25,219 bases of DNA, from positions 1-25,219 of the forward strand of contig CAJNOQ010002281.1 of assembly GCA_905250885.1 (NCBI GenBank). Reading direction: 5' to 3'. Both the position numbers and the translations under genes were made by a program. The stretch comes from Didymodactylos carnosus (Eukaryota > Rotifera > Eurotatoria > Philodinida > Philodinidae). This document shows, piece by piece, positions 11,233-21,556 of the stretch. The notes below the pieces were generated by a model that saw nothing but the letters and a program-made list of their open reading frames with translations, had not been told where the DNA came from and searched no databases. How positions within the stretch are numbered: the stretch's first letter is position 1; every line of letters starts with the position of its first letter.

Positions 11233-11661
11233 TCAGTTTCAAAACCAACGAGAGCCATAGCACATGCTGTAGAAGTGAATAAGTACTGAAAATATCGAAT
11301 AAACTGCTAACTTTACTTACGTGCGACCTTCACCCGTAGACAACATTTCTTAGTTACATCAACCAACTCAATGCTCACAAAAACCATTCAAACTTATTGA
11401 AAAAGTAGAATCCTTCTAGTAAAACCCGACCCAATTCGACTCAGTTTCAATGGCACACACACTTTTTTCTCCGTACGTACGGTCAATTAAGCAGGGTGTC
11501 ATCGATCTAGAGAAGTACTGAAAAACCATAAATTAAAACAGTATATGTCTTTTTTCAGATAAATCATTGCATGGAGAATTACAAACCTTAGAGTGAAAGG
11601 GATTTAAAAAGCAGATAACCTAAGGAACTCCAAATCCAATCCAATTTTGAACGTCGAAATC
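11233..11661. promoter_or_regulatory. upstream region of secreted-protein pseudogene
   Basis: No gene. A pyrimidine-rich tract ending in AG at about 11552-11559 (GTCTTTTTTCAG) lies about 100 bases before the pseudogene start. It resembles a splice acceptor, either for a 5' intron or for leader trans-splicing. Which, if any, cannot be told from sequence alone. Confidence 0.25.
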
Positions 11662-12834
11662 ATGCATACTTTCTTCTTTAAAGTTCTCATCAGTGTGTTA
11701 TTTCTACCATTCAGTGCCTCATTCTTCACTTCACCAATATCCACGCTTCTAAGTTATAATAGACAAACTATAGCATGCTGGAGCCAGATTGAAAAATTGT
11801 ACAATGGAACCATGACCTCTCAATCTGATGGAGATAATTCATACACTAATCACTGTATCATGGCAATCAGCACTTCACTTGTGAACAATCTGACTCAAAC
11901 TACAACTTATCGAACCTTCATATCAGGATGGAATATGTTTCATAATATGGCTATCCATTAATATAACTTCTCAACAACCATGAACATTGGTTATTGAAGC
12001 TGCAGTCCATATTACTATCAGACAGCAACATCGATACAGCTATGTATCTGTTCAACCATCGTTGACAAACACAATAACATGTCAAGATCTAGGTGTGAAT
12101 ATGTCTGCGGCGAACACTGTCATACCTCTTATGTATTCAGGCTGTAACATTCTGAATCCCTTGATTCCACGGGATATTTCGAAGTGTTATATCTATACTC
12201 CTAATCATACTGTTATATGCGTAGTTTTCTACGATCCAATATGAGGCATTTATCAACAAATGGCCATGGTCGAAGGTGTCTATGAACACTGGATGTATCA
12301 AATGATGCAAGTTTTGACGATGCTGGCTATCAACAGCAATTATGGTTATCAGTACCAGAGTTCCACGAGGTTTGCTTTAATCTTTCCTGATGGTCCCGGT
12401 TCATATAATACGAGATATGGTGTCTCTGTACGACGAACAACTGTAATATTGACTTCACTATATGTACAAATGGTATGAACATCCCTTCGTATCTTCGCGC
12501 CTATATTAGATCAACACCATCAACGTCTGGTCAAAGCACATCGGGTGGTGCTATCTCGTCATCTGGCACATCAACAGTCACAATGGGAGCAACAAGCAGC
12601 ACGTCAAGTTCTATCATTACAACACTACAACTATCGACAGTAACACTGACAACAACTTCAATTACCGTTTCTACGATTGGTGTTGGTAATAACAATTCGT
12701 TGCCAGGTAGCAGAGCATCGGGCATTTTGACTAATAAACCAGTCTATTTCAGTAGCAACAGATGATGCATCTCTAGTAGATGTCTCCGTTTGAAGTTATG
12801 CTGCAAAAGAGCAGGTTGTTGTGTATGCTAATCT
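11662..12834 (+). pseudogene. secreted Ser/Thr-rich protein, multiply broken
   Basis: ATG at 11662 starts a good signal peptide (MHTFFFKVLISVLFLPFSAS). The reading then continues with Asn/Thr-rich segments containing scattered Cys and possible N-glycosylation sites, and ends in a mucin-like Ser/Thr-rich tail (about 12514-12690) and a short Cys-rich tail beyond 12768. The frame is broken: a shift near 11945, TGA near 11980, TGA at 12242-12244, a shift near 12440 (NCNIDFTICTNGMNIP reads on in the new frame) and TGA at 12763-12765. I do not recognise the family. Coherent composition across the breaks argues for one decayed gene rather than chance frames. An alternative is an intron-containing gene whose introns I misread as breaks. 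Confidence 0.45.
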
Positions 12835-12909
12835 ACACCAACACTAAAGGGGTTCATTTCCTTATGGATTTGAAAACCGAATTCCAGCCACCTGAAGAGA
12901 CCCTTAAGC

Positions 12910-13388
12910 AAGGTCGAAACCCGTCATGGTTGCTTACATAGTGCACTTGATTTGGATATGCCATATTCCCTAGCCAAATGTCGAGCTGATACCATCTTCT
13001 TTTGATCAAGCTTATGCTTGACTTTTTCAACCGTTTTACTGGTTCGAGCAAAACGTGAAGCACTTGGGGATGTTGACAGCTGGATGGAGCCAGTGTTACG
13101 GATCATCTCACACCATCTTTTGATAGTATTTAATCCCAAAGAACCATTTAAATCACGAAGATCTTGGTAGGACCATCGCCATCTTCGTACTTACGGAAAA
13201 CTACCTCTCGAAGATCTTTACTTTTCATTTTATATTGAACACACAATAGATTGAAATAAAATAAGAAATATAGATTCTTGTAGAGGATGAAAGGATGAAT
13301 CTTTAAAAAATAATTGACCCGGAACGCATTAGTTTTGATAAAGATGTCAGCAAAATACTGGGAGGCCCATTCTTTGTGGGACACCCGT
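12910..13388 (-). mobile_element. Tc1/mariner-type transposon, 5' part
   Basis: On the minus strand the end at 13388 reads ACGGGTGTCCCACAAAGA next to a TA, as expected for a Tc1/mariner (IS630-type) terminus. About 160 bases in, an ATG (near 13229) starts MKSKDLREVVFRKYEDGDG, the first HTH of this transposase group. A small indel near 13150 shifts the frame, which continues with LNTIKRWCEMIRNTGSI, STSPSASRF and KMVSARHLAREYGISKSS, the paired-like second HTH. The match stops near 12920, so the DD(E/D) catalytic domain and right terminus are missing. Confidence 0.75.
12925..13229 (-). pseudogene. mariner-type transposase DNA-binding domain fragment
   Basis: Contains only the two N-terminal helix-turn-helix units of a Tc1/mariner-like transposase, split by a frameshift near 13150 (the codons for GPTKI run into a stop, while the neighbouring frame continues RDLNGSLGLNTIKRW). 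No catalytic acidic residues follow. It would bind DNA at best. Remains of the same element's terminus lie upstream at 13388. Confidence 0.7.
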
Positions 13389-13518
13389 TACAAGTCGAGT
13401 GAGGAGTTCTGAGTCACCCTTTATATGACAGAAAAGGATGAATTAAAATCAATATGATGATTTATTTCTGAGTGAAATTGAAAAAAAAATTAAAAGCATA
13501 ATAAATATTGTTTATTTA

Positions 13519-14403
13519 TCATTGAGCGGTACGCGAAGTGATTTCACAAGTATGTTCCCAAACTTTCTTTAACATTTCTTCATCTGATACTTCCTTATTT
13601 GGGACAGTTTCGCCTTTCTCATCGATGCATCTCCAACCTTTCTCTGTCCCTAATATGCCATGTATCATAAATTCCGCACAATCTTCAGGACTGATACCCC
13701 AACCAACGGCGCTCAAAGCTTTTGCAGGTAATCGAAGATAAAAAGGTAAACCATTGGCTATAGGAGTTCTAACACTACCTGGAAATGCATGTATAAAACT
13801 AACATTGGCATTTTCTGGTTGAGAAGCAAGATATTGAATGACAAGATCAGTAAATGCCAGACCATGATTAAAAACTGCCAAAAGCGAATAATTGTTTTCG
13901 AGTGCCATATCATTCCAATTGATTTTCGATGGATTACCTCTTTTACTATTCAAAACAAAGAGAACTTTACCACCATGTGGAGATGATCGAAGTAATGGGA
14001 GAAGTTCTTCGACAAATAAAACTCGACCATAATAACTTACAGCCGATTTATCATCAATATTTTCTTTGGTTGGTGTACGACCAGTAAATGTTAATATGCC
14101 TTGAGATAAAACGAGTACGTCAACTGCATTAATTTGCTTAGTAATTCTTCGAATTTCAGACATCAATGAAAGATCGGCACGTATAAAATTTCCATTTGGA
14201 CCTAATTGAGATAGGATTTCATCGGCAGCAGATTGATTACGTCCAATAATTGTCACATGAGCGTCTGGACAATGTTTACGGTATGCAAGAGCGATTCCAC
14301 GACCAATACCAGATGTACCACCACCTACGACGACATGTAGAGGTGGTTGTAAAGAAGACAATATTTGTGTGTTCGAGGCAGCAACAGTACGTACAGCAGA
14401 CAT
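13519..14403 (-). CDS. short-chain dehydrogenase/reductase, fungal-type atypical
   Basis: A complete, intron-less 294-residue frame from ATG at 14403 to TGA at 13519, with AATAAA directly after the stop. The N-terminal Rossmann motif is VVVGGGTSGIGRGIAL (about residues 24-39), consistent with binding NAD(P)H. VDVLVLSQGIL (about 95-105) replaces the usual NAG, and FIHAFPGSVRT (about 204-214) is the PG motif after strand 6. The usual catalytic YxxxK is not intact: the aligned position reads VFNHG (about 177-181). A Tyr-Tyr pair (SYYGR, about 123-127) lies upstream, as I recall from a fungal SDR group with the GGTSGIG start. Substrate unknown. The open frame suggests it is maintained. The single exon and fungal-like motifs make horizontal transfer plausible, but no tree was made. 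Confidence 0.8.
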   Translation of the reverse strand: MSAVRTVAASNTQILSSLQPPLHVVVGGGTSGIGRGIALAYRKHCPDAHVTIIGRNQSAADEILSQLGPNGNFIRADLSLMSEIRRITKQINAVDVLVLSQGILTFTGRTPTKENIDDKSAVSYYGRVLFVEELLPLLRSSPHGGKVLFVLNSKRGNPSKINWNDMALENNYSLLAVFNHGLAFTDLVIQYLASQPENANVSFIHAFPGSVRTPIANGLPFYLRLPAKALSAVGWGISPEDCAEFMIHGILGTEKGWRCIDEKGETVPNKEVSDEEMLKKVWEHTCEITSRTAQ

Positions 14404-14949
14404 GTTATACAACGATTCAAAATCTAAAAATTCTGTTTTTCACAAATCATTTATAGTATAAATGAATGCAGAAAAATCTATACTGAATGTACGAGAAGAG
14501 AACGACAACATTATTTTTTTGCATCGTCATACAGAACAGAGAACAGAGAAAAATATGAGAACGTACGGGTTATATAACGTAGAAAAAGGCAAACGTCTAT
14601 ACTTCATCGTACTTTCGGTACTTCTTCGTACGACTCTTATTTTAAATAATAAAAAATGTTGCATAACAAGGAAATCAAAACTAAACGAAAGTATTGAATG
14701 CCAAGCTAAAAGTAGAAATTATTTTTTCTTTGAGTCATCTGAAATATAAACTTCCAACACCAATTGTTAGCGTCAATAGATGACGCACCTTGACACTAAC
14801 TGTTCAATATATTATTTCTCTTTCATCCTTTAATCCTCTATGATGTTTTCCTTTTGATTTTCCGTCATAGTTAACTGCTTTTGTCGTTGTTGTTTTATCT
14901 TCATATTGATCATCATCTTTGTCTTTATCATTATCTATATTCCCGCAGT
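14404..14949. other. SDR upstream region and retroelement leader
   Basis: This stretch holds the upstream region of the SDR gene (minus strand) and the sequence before the gag remnant. At 14766-14800 two competing hairpins can form: GCGTCA with TGACGC (loop ATAGA), or GTTAGCGTCAA with TTGACACTAAC. It might be the end of a vanished long terminal repeat, but no second copy exists in the window. Short open frames here are not convincing. Confidence 0.3.
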
Positions 14950-16070
14950 TATTCTGGATTGAAGATATTGAACATCTTTTAGATGTTGCTCATATTCCAG
15001 GTTCTAGTCGACTAGATTTAATTGCTTATTCATTACGAGGTGATGCTTTACAATGGTACAAAAATCACAAAAATTTGTTTACTTCTTGGAAAATCATTAT
15101 ACATGAACTTCAATGAGCATTTATTTCTTCATTCCATGAAGAGTTAGCATTTAAAAAATTAGAGTCATATACACAAGGTGAAAATCAATCGGTTCGAAAT
15201 TTTTTTAATGATATATTAAAATTATGTAAAGAAGGTGACTCTATTATGAGTGAAGCAACCAAATTAAAAATTCTTATCAATAAAATTAAACCAACTATAC
15301 AGTTCGAAGTTCGAAAGAAAAAGCCAACTACTCCTGCAGAATTTCTAGAATACGTACGAGATGTTGAAGAATTACTTCAACTCTCAGAGATCAATATTGA
15401 TGATGATGGTAAAAATAATAGCTCACAACTTTTTAATGAAAAACAATCATCATCTTCAACTAAAGTACCTACTTCAAACACCAAATATCCACATAATTCA
15501 TCTTCAAACAAAGTTACGTCTGGATATTCAGAAAATTATAATCACAACAGAAATAATAATACCTACACAAATTGAAATAATTCTTCATTTAATGCAACTA
15601 CTAATAATGGCCGAGATCGAAATGTTTCACCTGAAATACATTATTCAAATACTAATAAACCACGTCAACGTAATGCAAATACAATTTTTCCATTAGATTC
15701 ATCAAATAATATTGAATAAGAACAAGAATCTCTTCCATCTATTAGTTGTACACAATTTAATCAATTTGGACATGACGCTTCATTATGCCAAAATTTTCAA
15801 TAAAGGAATTATCAATGGATGGTGATAATTCCGATAAAAATAATAAAAAACCATCTAAATTCTCATTAGTTTTCATCAATACGTTTGTAAATAAATATAA
15901 AATTAAAATTTTGGTGGACACAGGAGCAACAATAACTTTCGTTAATGAAAAAGTCCTCAAAAATATGAAACATTTACAGTACATTCATCAAACTCTACAT
16001 TCTTTCTTATTGGCAGATGGAGTTGTACCGTTTTATGTATTGAGTAAAAGCATCGTCACGATCCAGATCA
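14950..16070 (+). mobile_element. Ty3/gypsy-type retroelement remnant (gag and protease)
   Basis: One frame reads a retrotransposon gag domain (from about 14950, with ALQWYKNHKN, then FFNDILKLCKEGD), broken by TGA at 15114, TGA at 15573 and TAA at 15716. It ends in a zinc knuckle with spacing CX2(C)X4HX4C in which the second Cys is Phe (about 15745-15788). The protease lies in the -1 frame, with the aspartic protease motif ILVDTGATITF (about 15907-15940). Similarity stops near 16070; no reverse transcriptase, integrase or LTR pair is visible. It is a dead fragment. Confidence 0.75.
15791..15803 (+). promoter_or_regulatory. gag-pol -1 frameshift site
   Basis: The heptamer A AAT TTT (15791-15797), in the gag phase, fits the X XXY YYZ pattern for -1 ribosomal slippage. 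It lies one codon before the final gag stop TAA (15801-15803). The protease frame is exactly the -1 frame from this point. The arrangement matches how gag-pol fusion is made in many retroelements; activity is inferred. Confidence 0.6.
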
Positions 16071-17781
16071 TACCTTGTTCCTGTAGAATTTCCATGCTGA
16101 TCGGTCGAGTGAGCATCGGTGATCTTACTCTGACCGGCATTGGGATTGTAGGAGTGCGTCTTCGTGTTTTTCTATCGTCATTAAAATCATTAAGATGAAA
16201 ACGAAACAATGTCAACATAATATCATCTAAGAAAACATATTGTTCCACTATTTTTCCAACAGTTTACATCAAGATGCCGCGAGGCAGAAGTCGTCTCACT
16301 GCACATGCTATGGCTTTTTGTCTGACCCCCGTCTCTTCCGCTGTCTCACATTCTACAATTTTTCAAAAAGTATTCTGCCAAATTACTCGCCTAGTCCCGC
16401 CAAAACTTTTTAGAATTCCTGTGCGTTTTTTCTTGCGAGAATAGTCTTTTCAGACGCAGATTCCAGACATAGAGAGTCATTCTAAATCAAAGAAAATCAT
16501 TTTCGGTTAATAAAAACTTAATATCAATTTCTTAGTGGAAAATGTTGACTGTGTGCTACTCCACGCATGCGTTATTACTAGCAATCCTGCCATCGTCATG
16601 AAAGAAATGTTAAAAATGGATGCACTACTAATTCCATTAAGAGAAAGGGTTTTCTTTCACAGGAAACTTGACTGTTGTCACTTTTCTCAAATTCTCCGCA
16701 TCAGCGAAACTATAAATATATACCATTCTAGGAGAAAAAAACAATTCATTCCTATGCGATCAATATTAAAATCTGCCTTATTATTTTGATCCCTTCTCAC
16801 AGCGATGATCTCATAGATCATCAAGTCTGGAAGAGACAAAAGAGCGTAACTAACAAACGACAGGAGAAAAAGAAAACGATGAGAGAAAAGAACATTTTTT
16901 TTTTGAATATAAACGACACTGTAATTGTCTAACCTTTAGACTACACAATAATCACTCACATTTTTTTCTGTTTCTTTTCTTTATTTCTAACTCTATACCC
17001 GATAATGAATCAAAATATAGAGATCTTTGCTACAGAGAAAACAAGATGAGATGGAAAACAAAATGAAATGGAATAATAAGCATCAGCGTTTTCACTGCTA
17101 TTTCTAATCACTTTAATTACGGTGCAAATACCAAGCTATTTATCCTATAGAATTTGACTAATGTTTTCGAATTAATTATATAATGCTCAATTTTTTTGTG
17201 ATGACAACAATTCATTAAATAATAACTGGTTAAAACAACATTTCTTTCTTTTATTTCGTGCAACTGATTGTGTCATTTTTAAATCTCTTTAGTGTTAACT
17301 ATACAATTGTAACTAGAAATGAAAAATACCAGATCCATTATGAAATTTATAATGTAAACGAATTGACCGAAGGATTATACTGTTATTTGTCAAACTATTT
17401 CCATTCTTTATTATCACGTGTAAATACTTTTTTCGTATTTCATGCTGCTGGTGTATTTTCACATGTATCATTCAACACTCTGGTGAATATATCCTAAAAA
17501 TACATCAGTTTCTACTGACATATCCATACTATGTCTACTCGATAAAAAGCTGAAGAAAAATGGGTATACTCGTGTCATTTTCATGCAAAAAAATTGACTG
17601 TTGAAAGAAAAAGAAACTGTAGAAAGGAAAAGAAAAAACACGTCTGTTATGTTGTTTTTGTAGTTTATCTCATCGCAATTTTTGTAATAAAAAAGCACTC
17701 ATTTTTTTTTGTTTATGCAATAGGAAGTGGTAAAGAAATTTGCTGATGAACAAGTAGTTCCTAGGCGACATAAACAAAGAA
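16071..17781. other. non-coding stretch between retroelement and P450
   Basis: No supported gene. Open frames at 16033-16248 (minus), 16535-16789 (plus) and 17258-17497 (plus) give no recognised protein. The last 80 bases are the 5' region of the P450 gene and include a T-rich tract ending in AG at 17719-17723. Confidence 0.4.
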
Positions 17782-20576
17782 ATGTTAACAGCTATTTTGG
17801 TAGCAATATTTCTGATATTATTAGTCAGTTATTGTATTTATATCAACCAAGCGTATGATTTTTTCAAAAAACGAAACATCAGTGGTCCAAAACCAATATT
17901 TTTCTTTGGTAACTTTATCGAAGTAATCAAAACAGGTCGATTAACGCTCTGTATGAAAAGATGGACAGAAAGATATGGACAAATTTATGGATATTTTGAA
18001 GGACACACACCAATTCTTGTTTGCTCTGATCCAGATATATTACAAGATATATTCATTAAACAATTTTCAACTTTTCATACTCGACGAGATTTACCGTTAG
18101 AAGATCGACATGGAAAAATGGTACATCTTTTCAGCGCAACAAGTCTAGTAAGTATATATCAGATAGTGGTACACGACTCTTCTGCGAACAGGACTTCGAC
18201 TCTTCGGCAAAGAGACTTCTACCCTTCCTTTGTAATACAATTGAATTCTGAACAGTTAAGTTTTTCGTTTTATCTCGTCTATATTGAAATTGAAAAGATT
18301 ACTAAGAAACTGATTTTCGAACTCACTATCACACTCAATCCCCTAACACATCCGCAAATAGAATTTTAGTACTTAAAATGGCAGAGAAATCGAAAGCGCC
18401 AAGAGAAAGAGAAGCGCTGAAACCTACTTTTTAAAAAAGACGATTTTGAGAAAAAAGTCAGACGAGTTTATAGTTCTTAGGTTTCGCGACGAAAATAACT
18501 TGTTGACGAGAGATTGTGGACTACGCTGAATTCAATGAGCATATGCAAAGACGTGTGCAGCGTATTCTTCGGCATAATCGTGCACTTCAAAAATATTGTG
18601 AATAATCGAAAAACAGGGAGAGAAAAGTCCATTTTTTATTGCACAGTGCCTTTAGAAAACCTTCTCATCCCTTCATAGGTACATAGCTACTTGTGTGTGT
18701 ATTAGGCGATTGAGTATGCCAGCAGTGTGACAGTGAGTTGAAAAGCAGTTTCTCGGTAAAGGTAGTTGCATGATGCAGCATTTTTGAAGCGCACGATTCT
18801 GCCGAAGAATACACCGCACATGTCTTTGCATATGTTCATTGAATTCAGCGTAGTCCACAATCTGTAGTGAACTACTCTTACCTATCGTCAACAGATTATT
18901 TTCATCGCGAAAACTAAGAAGCATAAACTCGTCTGACTTGTTTCTCGTAATCGTCTTTTTTAAAAAGTGGGTTTCAGCGCTTCCCAGAGTTCTCTGCCAT
19001 TTTAAGTGCTAAAATGCTACTTGTGTATGTGTTAGGGCATTATTTTGATCGGGTCTTTCTAAGATTTCTACACTGCAAGAAGATTGATCTGACATGTTAT
19101 TTGAAACTGATCACGACAATCTTTTTTAAATGCACATCACAAAAAACAATCGTTTAAATTTGTATTTGATCGTGTTTCTATTTGTATAATGTTATAGAGA
19201 TGGAAACGTCAGCGTGCTGTAATCAATCCAACATTTTCCACAGCAAAATTAAAACAGATGATTCCGTTAATCCAAGTAACGGTCGATCGATTGATGAGGA
19301 AACTTGAAGAACAATATCAAATAAAAAAGCCATTTGATATTTATGAATTTTATAAACGTTTTACAATGGATACAATTTGGAGTTGTGGTTTTGGATTAGA
19401 TACGGACATGCAAGATAATCCGAATAATTTATATTTAAAGAATTCTCAAGACATATTTTCTGAAAAACAAAGTTCTAAAATTTTCATTCTCCTAGCACTA
19501 ATGATTAGTGAACTAAAAGTATGGTGGAGATTGTCACATGATTTTGAACGAAACTTTCGCTATTGGAGTCGTAAATACTGTACAACAATACAAAAATATG
19601 TCAATGAAGAACCATCAACATATATAATGAAGAAGACACGAGAAATTCTACAACAACGAATTGATTCGAAAATGGAACGAAATGACCTAATGCAATTAAT
19701 GCTTGAAGCAATGACGGATCAAAATTATGTTAAGGTAAATAATTTTATTGTATTAAAAATAAAATTAAGAAATAAAACATTTTTATGTTCAGGATACAGC
19801 CGAAAACTATGAAAATGATGCAATATTAGATAAAAAATTAACATTACATGAAATAACAGCTAATATTTATTTGTTTATGGTTGCTGGCTATGAGACGACT
19901 AGTACCGCTTTAGCCTATGCTGCCTATGTATTAGCCACGCATCCAAATGAACAACATAAACTACAAGAACATATCGACCAAAATTTCAATTCTGAAAATG
20001 ATCATGCACTACCCGATTATGATAAAATACAACAAATGGAATATTTAGATTGGTTTTTTCGTGAAGTATTGAGAATGTATCCGAGTGAGTAGTTCAATCA
20101 TTAAATCATTACTTCTTTCAATAATACTTTTTTGTGTGAACGTTTCTAAATTATAGACTATATTGAATATTTTAGTCGCTCCTCATGTTGTTAGTCGACA
20201 AAATTGTGAAGAAATCAAACTGAAAGGTATTGGAACAATTCCACCTGGAACATCAATCGCAATTGATATGTTTGATTTACATTATAATCCAACTCTATGG
20301 GGACCGGAAGATCCTAATGTATTTTATCCGGAACGATTTGCGACTAAACGTCATCCAATGGCATGGATGCCATTTGGACAAGGTCCACGAAATTGTGTAG
20401 GAATGCGGTTTGCGTTATTAGAAATGAAAATGACACTTGTTCGCTTATTGAGAACATACTCAGTACTGAAATGTGAAGATACCGATAAAGAATTTGTATT
20501 AGAAGAATTTATTGTTGTTCATCCAAAAAAGCTTATGATTACGCTACAACGTCGAGATGAGCATCCAGGAATATAA
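17782..20576 (+). CDS. cytochrome P450, CYP3-clan-like, four exons
   Basis: Exons 17782-18147, 19198-19734, 19793-20084 and 20176-20576 join in frame at GT-AG borders into 531 residues, the usual size for a microsomal P450. An N-terminal hydrophobic anchor (about residues 1-20) is followed by a proline-containing hinge (GPKPIFFFGN). All family landmarks are present: C-helix WKRQR (124-128), I-helix AGYETTS (332-338), ExxR in REVLR (392-395), FYPERF, and the heme loop FGQGPRNCVG with the thiolate Cys near residue 472. The protein should sit in the ER membrane and use NADPH-P450 reductase to mono-oxygenate lipophilic substrates. The motif set suggests the CYP3 clan (CYP3A/CYP5-like). Substrate is unknown. 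No frame break was seen, so the gene looks functional. Confidence 0.9.
18337..19041. mobile_element. foldback element in P450 intron 1
   Basis: Left arm starts near 18337 (AATCCCCTAACACATC); the right arm, read on the minus strand, starts near 19041 (AATGCCCTAACACATA). The arms run roughly 270 bp each and have diverged (numerous differences). They account for most of the 1050-bp intron. No clear target duplication. Both arms contain a segment starting TGGACTACGCTGAATTCAAT that can be read as a short peptide (VDYAEFNEHMQR), possibly a coding relic; I do not recognise it. Confidence 0.7.
19735..19792 (+). other. P450 intron 2 (58 bp)
   Basis: Donor GTAAAT after an AAG codon and acceptor TTATGTTCAG. 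Removing it keeps the P450 frame. The size is very short, typical of compact introns. Confidence 0.85.
20085..20175 (+). other. P450 intron 3 (91 bp)
   Basis: Donor GTGAGT and acceptor TATTTTAG. Splicing joins A to TC, making an Ile codon, and yields LRMYPIAPHVVSR, as expected just after the ExxR helix. The intron is phase 1. Confidence 0.85.
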
Positions 20577-20810
20577 ATCAAAAAAGATGTTTTATAATCT
20601 TATCATTAGATATATTTTTTTTATACACTTTATACTTTAAACAATAATCGTACATTTGTTCTCTAGTTTTAAACTACATATTCTACCTCAAATCTAATTT
20701 TTTTATGAATTTTTCTTCAAAAAATACATTAGTGATTGTACAGCAGTTGATTCAAAGTTGAAATACTCACTGAAGTGATCTTCGGAAAAAAAGTGATATA
20801 TCTGGCCAAA
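20577..20810. other. P450 3' region
   Basis: AT-rich sequence after the P450 stop. No coding sequence or repeat arms seen. Confidence 0.4.
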
Positions 20811-20865
20811 TTTTTATGTTCAGGATACAGCCGAAAACTATGCGAACGATACATCATTAGAGTGA
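20811..20865 (+). pseudogene. stray duplicate of P450 intron 2/exon 3 junction
   Basis: The 32 bases at 20811-20842 are identical to 19780-19811, covering the end of intron 2, its acceptor CAG and the first codons of exon 3 (DTAENY). About 20 further bases are similar before the match fades at a stop. Intronic bases are included, so the source was genomic DNA, not a retro-copied mRNA. It could be the residue of a tandem second P450. Confidence 0.8.
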
Positions 20866-20962
20866 ATAAGACAACATTTCGTGGGTGTCTGCTTCACACA
20901 AATCCAGTGAATTAAATAGTGAAAAGATGCTGATAATCACTGTTCATAGTATGTGTAACTAA

Positions 20963-21556
20963 CGAGGGAAGATTCCTAACTGATAAATCGTTTTTGAGTC
21001 GAAATCGAGTGAGTTATAGGTTATCGACCATACTAATTCCGAATATGATCATGAGGATTCCCCATCCAAGATCCGATCTTCTGTAAAACCAGTTTTTCAG
21101 AAACTCTAAAAAATAATCAACCTTTCTCAATGAGGCATAATTGTAGCGCACAAATTTCTGATCAAAGTGAGATATATCCCAGCTCTACATAACCTTTCTT
21201 TGCAAAGTTATACAATTTACAAGAAAAGCTCTAAATTAATTTCTTCTTATTTCTGCAGCTTCAAGCTGACCATAAACATCAGGGCTTTCTTGTAAATTCT
21301 CTAACTTTGCAAAGAAAGGTCGTGTAGAGCTGGGAGATGTCTCATTTTAATCAACCGTTTGCGTGCCACAATCTTGCATTGTTAAGAAAGGTTTGTATTA
21401 CTTTTTAGAGTTTCTGATAGACTGGTTTTACAGAAGATCGGATCTTCGGAGGGCTATGGGGTACCCCATGATCATATTCGGAATTAGTATGGTCAATAAC
21501 CTATAACCCACTCGATTTCAACTCAAAAGCGATCTGTCAGTTAGGATCTTCCCTCG
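20963..21556. mobile_element. foldback DNA transposon, Tc4/Tc5-like, third copy
   Basis: Inverted arms (about 20963-21235 and 21275-21556) begin CGAGGGAAGATTCCTAACTG and CGAGGGAAGATCCTAACTGA (the second read on the minus strand). The arms show many differences, so this copy is older than those at 4338 and 9075. The left flank is CTAA, compatible with a CTNAG target; the right flank is TTTG, so the duplication is not intact. Almost the whole element is arm. No protein. Confidence 0.75.

Noticed and set aside
12531-12725. Minus-strand 64-residue frame
   Set aside because: Mirror of the Ser/Thr-rich coding repeat on the plus strand.
16033-16248. 71-residue minus-strand frame after the retroelement break
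   Set aside because: Partly overlaps the protease remnant on the other strand and shows no known motif.
11248-16313. Shared word AGCCATAGCA near 11250 and, inverted, near 16305
   Set aside because: Only about ten bases match, with no extended similarity; chance is sufficient.
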